Shown: piece by piece, positions 22,301-30,006 of the stretch
How positions within the stretch are numbered: position 1 is the first letter of the stretch
Layout of the letters: the number at the start of each line of letters is the position of its first letter
Source of the DNA: Blattamonas nauphoetae
Lineage: Eukaryota > Preaxostyla > Oxymonadida
Direction: 5' to 3'
DNA: 64,000 nt
Assembly (NCBI GenBank): GCA_033064195.1
Contig: JARBJD010000193.1
Coordinates: 79,083-143,082, forward strand
Translations under genes and position numbers: made by a program
Notes under the pieces: model-generated
What the model was told of the DNA's origin: nothing
The model's input: the letters and a program-made list of their open reading frames with translations, nothing else
Databases searched by the model: none

Positions 22301-25300
22301 CACAAAGACAGCGGACTTCCACAACAGCACCAGAAACAGTTTCATGGAATCGAAATACAAATGCGGGTCCAGCTGTCCTTCTGTCAGCAGTCCAAACAGC
22401 GTCCTCGCTTGTTGGGCGTAGTGCATCGACATCGTCTTTGTCGTGTTGTGTGTGCTGAGTGTGAGTGTGGACATGAGCGAGCGAGGCTTTGTGTGGTCTG
22501 CCTTGTCCATCTGCGGTCCGTAGAACTCCGAAGTGGGCGAGATGACATTCGCAATCATTCGAGGAAGAGGAGGCGACAGGATGAAGCTCGGAGTGGTCCG
22601 TGTCATGACATCTTTCAACACAGTCGACACCACAGCTGATCTCGTCGCTGCCTGGCAGATATTCTGGTATGTCCGAAGCGAGCCCGTAAACACCGAAATG
22701 TAGATCTCGCGGATGAACTGCGGATACGCCTCGAATGACGGAAGGAGGCCCATCATCAGAATCTGCAAGTCCGACGCTTCTTTCAGCTCCTCCGGTCGCA
22801 TCGACCTGAGTGTTCCTGTCTTCTTTCGGAAGGCTTCTTTCGACGGCGCGTGAAGACAACACGGGGCGAACAAGAAAATCCTGATGTTGTCGATGGAAGT
22901 GGTGGTCTCTCGTTTGGTGTCGTAGAGGGAGTCGAAGAGGGGGGAGAGGAGGGTGGACACAGTCAGTTTCTGGTTGGACTTTGGTGGTTCATCGTCAGCA
23001 CACTTGCTCAGAGTTTCGTCGATGTAGTTCTGGGCTTGTTCTCGAAGGAGGGAGAGATTGGAAAAGATTGGATCTGGCGAAACTTGAACCTGGCTCTTGA
23101 TCTCCTCCGACGTGAAAGATGGTGATGGGATCGTCGACAGCTCAGAAAAGGCCTTTCCTGACCTTTCATATAACTCCCTCTCCTCCCGATTGGTCAACTT
23201 GCCGACGAATGCACAATTCGGTCGGCAGTGCTTCTGGTCGTTGTCAGAAGTGGAGAACACATATTCTGGATGGCATTCTTCAGCTCGGAAGTGGATGGCG
23301 GAAGTGGCAGGGATCTTGTGGAGCATGTCCTGGATGGAGAAGGCGGGAGGGGAGTAATGGATTGTGACAAGAGGTGATGGACCTGTGAGGAGTATGTCAG
23401 TGCAGATGGCTGCGTTGTGATGGCAGAATCGATGAAGGAAGAGCTGCGCGAGAGAGGTGCACGCTGTGAGGAGGGCGGGAGGAATGAGATAAAGAATGCT
23501 TGTATCGGGATTCGTTTGTAATGGAAGGAGTTTCTTCTGAAGACTTTGCGAAATCGTCGCAGTCTGTCCTTCCTTCGTGATTTTATGGTTGAGATTGTTG
23601 AGTTTCTGGATCTTCTCTTCAAGCTGCTTCGACAACACGAAGATCTCGTCTCCCGTCTTTCGAATGATTGCTTTGAGCGAATTCGGGTCATACGCGCCAC
23701 ACATATCTCGACAGCTGATGGTGTGTGTGCTGATTGTTTCACACGCTCGTCTCTTGTCGACCTCGTTCTGTCCTGCCAACGCTTTGGAGAGAGACAGAAG
23801 ATTATCTCGAACGACCTTGGCGTTGTGTTCGGAATTTCGCTTCTTTTCTTGATACGCTTGGGTGCCGACGTGAAGGTTGAGTAACTCTTCGTTCATCACG
23901 TTATAGTCCACTGTTAATGTCGCATACGAGGCGAGACATGACAAAAGATCGATTCTGGCTTGGTCGAGCTCACTTTGGAATGACACGAACCGCTCTTGAA
24001 GTTCAGATGCGAAACTTTCGATGATCGACACGAATTTTGATTTTGTGGGTAGTTTGAAGATATGGACGTTCTGAAGGCGGCATTGGAAGTAGTCAAACAC
24101 GTTTGATGTTTGAGTCATGTCTTCATCCTTCATTTTCCATGTTTTGATTTGGGACGGTAAGAGGTTGGCTGCATCTCGGAGAATTGGGGATTCGAATATT
24201 TTCAGGAGAGAGTATGGGAGATTGGAGAGGTTGAGCGAGATTCGAGGGGATGAATGAGGATAGAACGGGAGAAGGCCAGAGAATTTGGTGTGAAGGGATG
24301 ATCGAAGCGACGTGTTATGATCGTTATTTGTGAGCATGAATTGGGGTTCTTCGGCAGGTGCAGAGATATCTGACACTGTGGGAACAATAGAGGAACCGAC
24401 AGGGTGAAGTGATTGTGGGATTTCCTCGAATTTTCGGAGTGATGTCTGTGGGAGATAAATATAGAAATCTGAGAGGATAGGTCGACTAAGCTCCTCAATT
24501 TGGTTTCCCCATGATTGCTTTCGCGCTTCCCAGCCATCATCACCTAAATTGCTGATGATCTTCTCACGGAGACTGAGGGCTGATCTAACGCGTGGTTGGA
24601 GATGGGTGAGGACTTTCTTGGTAACTCTGTCGACGAGGAGATATGAGTAGTCGTCAATAACGCATTCGAGAAGATGCTCGGTCAGCTTATCTTTGTTTTG
24701 AATGATGAGATTGCCGATGAGTTCATTGGTCGTTTTTTTGAGTTCCTTGCCTTGAAGTTCGAATTCTTGAGCAATACTGTTGGTTGAGCGGGTCCGGAGA
24801 TAGGGCAGGACGAAGGTGTAAGCTTGGAGAGCTGTGAGACGTTCCAGACCTTCCCACAGCAGATTCTCCAATTGGACGAGTGGAGTTGAATATAAAGACG
24901 CTTCAAGCGAAGAAAGGGTGTGTCTGGTCAGCGTGTTTTTATCAGAAGCCACAGTGAATGTGGCATCTTGAAAGATCAGCGCTGGGATGACCGAAGCAGC
25001 AATTGGAAAAACTTTCTTGCAGATGTAGGGAAAGCATGTTTCACACGAGTTGTTGATGTAGAACTCAACGACAGCGTGAAATCCTTCAATGTTGACACTG
25101 GAGAAGATCTGTTCGATTGCAGGGGTTCGTGGCTTCTTGTGGAATGGGACGGTGAGGTGTGGGAGAATTTGCCTGGATTCCCATTCAGAAACGATGCGGA
25201 GATTGTTTGTGGGCTGCTGTGTAGCTTTGAGGACTTGTTCGGTGTACGGGAGTTGCTTGGGATAATTGTCTGTGGACAGATCGACCGACGTTGCATAATA

Positions 25301-26608
25301 ATCATGGCGACCTGAACGGCGAAGCAGGGCAAGTGAACGCTCCGGGGCGATGTCGAATTGAATCAAATTTTTCTCGTTGAACACTTTGAAGGTCACGTTG
25401 GGGATCAATTCGGAGAAAAGGACGAGTCGTGAGCGGTGGACAACCGAGATTTCTCGCATAGCAATCAGCTGCTTAAGTCCATTGACCTCACAATCGTTCC
25501 CATTTTCGATGTCATACGCGATTGGGTAGAGTTTGAAGACGGATTGGTTTGCGAACTGGCGGAGAAAAGCGAGTTCTTCGGGGATTCTGGAACGGTAATC
25601 AGACCTGGGGAGTCTATTCGCCGCGTCTTGAGCTTCATTTTCGTCTGTGACTCCTTTCTGGAGAACCGAAAAGGTTTCGCAAAAATGCTGGATGAGGAAG
25701 ACGAGTGAGCTGACAAGGGAGAACGAGGCTATTTCAGCGCAAATCCGCAACTGTGCCTGGACCCATGGTTGCTTCAGATTCGCAAAAGCTTGGCTCTGAG
25801 GACAGAATGATAGAATGGACAGAACGAATGGGAGGACGATATGAAGCTTGCCGAATTGGAATGCGTTGATCAGGACAATCTTCAAATCAAGTATGGTCGA
25901 TGGAATGGCGCGGTTGTGAGCGATAACGAACATTCCGATGAACTGTCCCAACAGTTTCAATTGGTTCTTTTCGTTCGACGATCCGACAGACTCTTGTGGG
26001 TTGAATCTGAATGGCACTTGCGGCATGGCGGGATTTGGAGGGGCTGAATCGTATCGGCACAACATGAGTGACTTGGATGCTTCGTAAGCGTCATGTTCGA
26101 TTTTTCGTCGAATGACAGGGTTGTTTAGTGTGTCGATGAAATCACAGTATCGTTTTATGTGAATATCTTCGTTAATAATTCGACGATAGATGAGGTATTT
26201 CGACAGATAATCGTAATAGCATTCGTTGTTGAGGACAACATCCAATAATTCTGTTTTGATTCTCTCCATGTTCGATTCTCCGAGATTGTTTATATGTTGC
26301 TTCATTTTATTCACCCTGTTCTCATTGGGAACACATACTACAGCCTGGTGCAAACTGCGATAAAGTGGGGCATTTGGATTCTGAATTTCTAGGGCGTCAA
26401 TTCCTGGGAGGTCTCTTGCTCCTTTCGGTCTTTCGGGAGATGATTGAACAGAAGGGCGTTCTGAAGGAGATGTTTGTGCTGTAGGGAGTGGAATGGGAAC
26501 TACTGAAGACTGTGGATCTCCATCCATTCCGAGATGGAAGAGTTCAGAAAAAAAGTATGGAAACTTCTTTTTCACAACTCTTGGATGAGCATTATGATCC
26601 TGGATCCC
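19319..26608 (-). CDS. NOT1: NOT1-like scaffold of the CCR4-NOT deadenylase complex
   Basis: A frame of about 2.4 thousand codons; first ATG at 26527, open in frame to 26608. There a T-rich TTTCATAG acceptor suggests a missing 5' exon. Residues ~90-310 resemble the NOT1 MIF4G domain that binds the CAF1 nuclease ('FIDTLNNPVIRRKIEHDAY', then 'LKLLGQFIGMFVIAHN' and a C-terminal 'VLPFVLSIL'). Residues ~460-700 resemble the CNOT9-binding helical region. The C-terminus ('LIFQRYKTQLPPWGIRQV', then 'HEF') fits the end of the NOT1 homology domain. The role would be mRNA deadenylation and decay in the cytoplasm. Length is close to human CNOT1 (about 2376), but MIF4G lies near the N-terminus here, not near residue 1100. 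The usual N-terminal HEAT region is therefore missing or upstream. The identification is from memory of the family. Confidence 0.62.
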   Translation of the reverse strand, partial: GIQDHNAHPRVVKKKFPYFFSELFHLGMDGDPQSSVVPIPLPTAQTSPSERPSVQSSPERPKGARDLPGIDALEIQNPNAPLYRSLHQAVVCVPNENRVNKMKQHINNLGESNMERIKTELLDVVLNNECYYDYLSKYLIYRRIINEDIHIKRYCDFIDTLNNPVIRRKIEHDAYEASKSLMLCRYDSAPPNPAMPQVPFRFNPQESVGSSNEKNQLKLLGQFIGMFVIAHNRAIPSTILDLKIVLINAFQFGKLHIVLPFVLSILSFCPQSQAFANLKQPWVQAQLRICAEIASFSLVSSLVFLIQHFCETFSVLQKGVTDENEAQDAANRLPRSDYRSRIPEELAFLRQFANQSVFKLYPIAYDIENGNDCEVNGLKQLIAMREISVVHRSRLVLFSELIPNVTFKVFNEKNLIQFDIAPERSLALLRRSGRHDYYATSVDLSTDNYPKQLPYTEQVLKATQQPTNNLRIVSEWESRQILPHLTVPFHKKPRTPAIEQIFSSVNIEGFHAVVEFYINNSCETCFPYICKKVFPIAASVIPALIFQDATFTVASDKNTLTRHTLSSLEASLYSTPLVQLENLLWEGLERLTALQAYTFVLPYLRTRSTNSIAQEFELQGKELKKTTNELIGNLIIQNKDKLTEHLLECVIDDYSYLLVDRVTKKVLTHLQPRVRSALSLREKIISNLGDDGWEARKQSWGNQIEELSRPILSDFYIYLPQTSLRKFEEIPQSLHPVGSSIVPTVSDISAPAEEPQFMLTNNDHNTSLRSSLHTKFSGLLPFYPHSSPRISLNLSNLPYSLLKIFESPILRDAANLLPSQIKTWKMKDEDMTQTSNVFDYFQCRLQNVHIFKLPTKSKFVSIIESFASELQERFVSFQSELDQARIDLLSCLASYATLTVDYNVMNEELLNLHVGTQAYQEKKRNSEHNAKVVRDNLLSLSKALAGQNEVDKRRACETISTHTISCRDMCGAYDPNSLKAIIRKTGDEIFVLSKQLEEKIQKLNNLNHKITKEGQTATISQSLQKKLLPLQTNPDTSILYLIPPALLTACTSLAQLFLHRFCHHNAAICTDILLTGPSPLVTIHYSPPAFSIQDMLHKIPATSAIHFRAEECHPEYVFSTSDNDQKHCRPNCAFVGKLTNREERELYERSGKAFSELSTIPSPSFTSEEIKSQVQVSPDPIFSNLSLLREQAQNYIDETLSKCADDEPPKSNQKLTVSTLLSPLFDSLYDTKRETTTSIDNIRIFLFAPCCLHAPSKEAFRKKTGTLRSMRPEELKEASDLQILMMGLLPSFEAYPQFIREIYISVFTGSLRTYQNICQAATRSAVVSTVLKDVMTRTTPSFILSPPLPRMIANVISPTSEFYGPQMDKADHTKPRSLMSTLTLSTHNTTKTMSMHYAQQARTLFGLLTEGQLDPHLYFDSMKLFLVLLWKSAVFVRPIETKERQERTVRVENLKEGRSELWKLLDTQLPPDSPQFLFFLHRFANELRQSRKGCEECPYQNYFASQKMLSVTIGMDEATNTLNLATGEAIIVPSLANHLHHHLTILTELLVMLMSISVHSTPTRTSRVPAEFSKSIQPFLEVLPRPNYKVRANPEIVMKMRKVPVQHDIAFTSVDQIPQRTISPSQTPTGLTQSQTLTTPPVSPHSILIAATELIDTISLLNTEWNILSRFITRGASFPNPNSSLNRNNIDIPNLYKLEASNLSFHKQLAPGPLLSSIRFWELSFIRQKDFEKPSDDEETLTISRTISLLGKAFGCANGATQSCHALLSSVRTNGSGVSSTLSAYNNAVRVGHDTIMSHNTQIASAPLRQRPQPPRILPPQQVIDSIGQLLKPYFEELQQSRERIGDSSFREPVAKKHFELLKTRLCQGKRGDEATRTTISQCFFFIRHAIQYKHIPQVVAECFRLLDFLLDASAEATVETHNSVHLKDQDLRWVVSSDGAPKTFILGRTDVIFQQELVRAINQLMPGLNDFNDMFPRVFHSQLIRLADPLYLKKKADGHEQASFHLVCNNPEWDVFFACLRLLFEPIIRIDLQIDGRERELKAPEVQNWRILQQDLYDKAFLVVKELVQNKQEFVDVYRPHLLVMFENDRKGNLLQLVSDSSCIDVGKAVETIDSWDSEICGFLRSMPMRKKREGTKEDVEAGQQMREHFEKDAQIRQFLSYSYYPNPTLRMYQQQSIAIKDITASFTFYMEQGQCELLNLNTIHAETQPQLTTLVEHLNRLTDISPPHEYWQGSFPYFMLFLIEEGGRQFLNHLKHERSEVVKQRQAILNGDIEAKTHILECKGALNVMSVIYYYLAKLIAHPNAQTIKVAIQFMLTTCTTPNARTAFVSNTFFFLLLGGNIGPFLKTETSITRTSSAQVPMREPKTVENLNQLLLSLIFQRYKTQLPPWGIRQVTKTINTRTGEFTGHEFSEFREKYSRLMQQRKG

Positions 26609-26917
26609 CTATGAAAGAATGATAAATAAAGATGTTCGGACACCGATGTTTTTATTTGGAAGAGGTTGGTGAATCCCCAGTTTTATTATGACTTGATCGC
26701 TCCATCTTCTATAGTCTGTGTCTCTTGAGACTTCCATGACTGTTGTGGCATCTGAAGATCGTATGTATTCATTTCATTTCTCTTCACTTCCACCTTTTGC
26801 GAATACCATGATTTTAATACAAACTCCAAAAATCATTATTTTTGTCTCTTAACCTAACTTTTAACTGTTCTTTGATCAAACTTTTTCGATCACGATATTG
26901 CTTTTTCCTCGTCTTTC
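26609..26917. promoter_or_regulatory. Divergent intergenic region between NOT1-like gene and acidic coiled-coil gene
   Basis: 309 bp between oppositely oriented genes. It is AT-rich. On the minus strand it probably also holds a small 5' exon of the NOT1-like gene, because that frame begins after a splice acceptor. Candidate ATGs exist there, but none joins at the required phase with a clear GT, so I do not place the exon. Confidence 0.4.
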
Positions 26918-28755
26918 ATGATTGTATCGTCATCAGTTCCCTCTGATCGTGTTCTTCTGAGTGATGATGACGTCACGAGTATGCATCCTTTCTTGACCGT
27001 TCCTAATCCATCACATTTTTCTGTTTCATTTCATGTTATTCTTAATGATCTCTTCATCACCATTTAATCCTTTCCTGCTCTGTCAGATAAACCCAGCACA
27101 GAAGCTGATCCCGACCAACTCGATAGCGATCTGGACATCCCTCAAGAAGCCCCAGCCGGGGATGATCCCGTTGATGACCATCATAGTGAAAACGATGCAA
27201 ACGATGATGATCCCGAACTGGCTGTTGATTCGAACGAAAATCAGAATCCACACGATACGGAAACTGCAGACACAGAAGACAAGAAACAATCAGATAATGA
27301 GCAACTGCGTCAAGAAAACGAGGAATTGAAGGCACGGCTGGAGTATTATGCTGCTCTCTGCGGTGTTAAGATTACACCCCGAAATTCACAGAGGACGAAT
27401 ACTGAAGCACTCCAAGACGCTTCACAGCAAAAAGAAGACGAAATTGTTCAAGAGGAAGACATTGTTCAGGAAGAAGACATTCAAGAGGATGGGAATGATC
27501 ACGCTGAGTCAATTGAGAAAAGCTCCGTAGATGGAAAGGATGAGAAGGAATGCGAAAAAGAAGTTGAAGAACCTCAAGTTCCACGTGAGCAACCTCATGA
27601 AGACACCGGCGAGGAATCGAAGAGAAAACCAAATCCATTTGTCACACCTCCAGGAGTCAGATTCATGACTGTCCATCAAGTTGAAACTCTAATTGATGAG
27701 ATATATACTGGAAAGCAGGTTGGGCTCTCTTACTTTCTTTTAAATACCATTCTGGTTCTTATTAATTGTGATTAAACTCATCATTCTTTTCCTGTTTATC
27801 TCTCTCATTCTTCCAATCCACTCAGAAATACGACCGAATCTGCGACAACACTCAAAAGAGGCATGAAACTCTGGCCGAATACATCACCACATTCCTCTCC
27901 CTCCGTCTCGGATTCCCTTCGATGATCACACAGACTGCCAACTCTCTCCAACACTATATGGACAAATATTATGATCGCTCCATCAAAATTGCCGTGTTTT
28001 CTGCGGCCTTCAATCATCTGATCGATGAGGATTTCAGAGTTGTGATTGAACAGATCCCAACAACCATCATTCGTGTTCTGCACGCCTTTCTTCGTGGAAA
28101 ATACAAAAATGAGACCGAGAAGCTTATTGTTGCTCGGCTAAACAAGAAAACTGGGAAGGGAGCAAAAGAGAAGCTAACAGATGAAGAATGGCGTGCCGTC
28201 GTCGCCTTCATGTGGAATGAGGAAGAACGACCAGATATCGAGACCACCGTGTCAAGTGCCATCGAAGAGGAGCGAAGTGAAGAAGAAGAAAGGCGAGAAG
28301 ACTTGGAAAAATCACGGACACGTTTGGCAGCATCGAAAAAGAAAACAGATCATCCCATCAGCTTTCCGAGGCTGGTAAAAGTCTGTCCATATTATCTTTC
28401 AATGTTGTAGGTTCTGAGCTATTATCAACTGCAAGCCCACATTCAATATCTGTCAGCATTCCGGCAACTGTTCAACAACGCTGATTCTGAAGATGAGGAG
28501 AATGAACAACCAGCACAGGGAATAGTTTCCGAGGAAGGATTTATTAAGATTGTGCGGGAACTTCTTGAAGATGATGAAGATCAAGGAGAGGACAGTCGGA
28601 AAGATGGACGAATTCAAGACTTATTGGATAAAGCGGACCCATTTAATGCCAAAGAAATCCCGTTTACCGATGTATGTGCTCTCTTTCAGTTATTTTCTCA
28701 GTGTATTCGTATTTTATCGGATGAGATTGGAAATTACACCAATAAACAAACTTGA
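26918..28755 (+). CDS. Multi-exon acidic protein with conserved-looking central domain, unrecognised
   Basis: Exons: 26918-26978, 27087-27718, 27826-28380 and 28411-28755 (TGA). Introns are 108, 107 and 30 nt. The 30-nt intron (28381-28410) contains an in-frame TAG, so it must be removed. A second possible 30-nt intron (28672-28701) is frame-neutral, giving about 520 or 530 residues. Residues ~20-90 are Asp/Glu-rich. A short coiled coil follows (EQLRQENEELKARLEYY), then more acidic sequence. From TPPGVRFMTVHQVETLIDE on, a folded domain spans exons 2-3 ('KYDRICDN', 'FNHLIDEDFRVVIEQ'). It recalls a family I associate with flagellates and ciliates, but I cannot name it. The C-terminal part is again acidic. 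It converges with the GNAT gene. Confidence 0.72.
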
Positions 28756-28948
28756 TTCTCACCGTCGCTTTTTTCCATTGTTTTCATTTCATCGCACATT
28801 ATTTCATTGTTTTTGGATAGTAGTGTTGATCGTCAAAGAGTTTCCCGTCTCAATCTATCTGTTTTCAATGAACGCGAGTATTTTGGACATAAAACCACAG
28901 AATAGCATCAAATATTTGATAAATGAGAATAAACGCCGAAAAGAGATG
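28756..28948. other. Short convergent spacer
   Basis: T-rich 3' flank of the acidic protein gene facing the end of the GNAT gene. An open frame continues here in another phase but shows no coding similarity to anything else. Confidence 0.4.
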
Positions 28949-29398
28949 CTACAAGGAACGGCATAGGACTGTCATATCGCGATAAGTGACTCCATTCTCG
29001 ATCACTGGTTCAGAGTAATTATCCACAAAAAAATTGGCTCGAACATGATCAACATGGAATCCAGCTCGTTCATAGAAAGCAATCAATGGTTCTGCAGTTC
29101 CAACAAGCATTTTTTGATAACGGCCAGAAAAAGTTGATGCGAGGTGTGACAACATCTGCGTAGCATATCCGTGCTTCTGATGTTCTGGTAAAACAGCAAT
29201 ATTCATTAATTCGCAGGTTGTAGAGTCGATTTCTTTTACAACAGCTTCACCGACAACGAGATCGTCGACTGAGAGGATGAACATCTCCCCGTCATCGAGA
29301 TATTTGTTGACAGCTTGTTCTTCAGGATCAGCAAGGAGAAGAAGTTCCTTATACTGCCACTTGTCGCCAAGAACTTTCGAAAAAGTGATGTGTGACAT
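28949..29398 (-). CDS. GNAT-family N-acetyltransferase, bacterial type
   Basis: 149 residues from the ATG at 29398; a GTG eight codons upstream is less likely. It has the GNAT signature: strand 'CELMNIAVLPEHQKHGYATQM' covering the acetyl-CoA-binding V-x-P-x-x-Q/R-x-x-G-x-G/A loop (here PEHQKHGYA), then 'LVGTAEPLIAFYERAGF' for beta5/alpha4. The tail 'FFVDNYSEPVIENGV..RDM' is typical of small bacterial YvbK-like enzymes. It would transfer an acetyl group from acetyl-CoA to an amine; the substrate is unknown. It is intronless, unlike its multi-exon neighbour, and the family is familiar mainly from Firmicutes. That makes horizontal acquisition plausible (inference). Confidence 0.88.
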   Translation of the reverse strand: MSHITFSKVLGDKWQYKELLLLADPEEQAVNKYLDDGEMFILSVDDLVVGEAVVKEIDSTTCELMNIAVLPEHQKHGYATQMLSHLASTFSGRYQKMLVGTAEPLIAFYERAGFHVDHVRANFFVDNYSEPVIENGVTYRDMTVLCRSL

Positions 29399-30006
29399 GG
29401 GGTAGAATTTGAGAAATGTCACCGTTTGGGTTGATCAAGACCACATCCTCATTTGACATCAAATCGAATTCAGAAAAGATGCAACTGGCAACATACCTGG
29501 TTTACGTGGCGATTTTCGAGAAATGAAATAAAGAATGGATGGTCATGTCAACAGAACCATACATGAAGGGCTGATCACTTCCGTCAATTTTCCAGACAAC
29601 CACTATGACAAATTATCTCTGAAAATGAGCAAAAATGAGACAAGATGATCGTCATAGAGTACATATCGGTCGAGATAGAGGTGAAGTATATTGGGAAGAG
29701 GGTGGTTGGTGTTGTTTCCGTCTGAGGGAAAGAGAAACACGCCGTGGATCACCAATGTCTTCTCTCCTCTCCCACTCTTCTCATTTCGTCCAATGAGAGC
29801 TGCATCAGAAAGAGCGACTAGGCGAACGCCTCTTCCACACCTTCGACTTGACTTGCCACTCAGAGTATCTATCTTTCCTTCATCGGTGGCTTTGGGAGTC
29901 AGACAAGACTCTGGATGCATTTTTTCAACCAAGAAGTCGAAATTATCAAACTGTGACGTGAACCGTGAAGTTTATCGAAATTATTGTGATTCTCCAACCA
30001 TCCTTC
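29399..30006. other. Spacer between GNAT gene and copy E; no supported gene
   Basis: A 109-codon minus-strand frame (29603-29932) is present but has no recognisable motif and no relative in the window, so I do not call it. No repeat or transposon end is visible. Confidence 0.4.

Noticed and set aside
29603-29932. 109-codon minus-strand frame as a gene
   Set aside because: No motif, no paralogue in the window and no conserved splice or start context.
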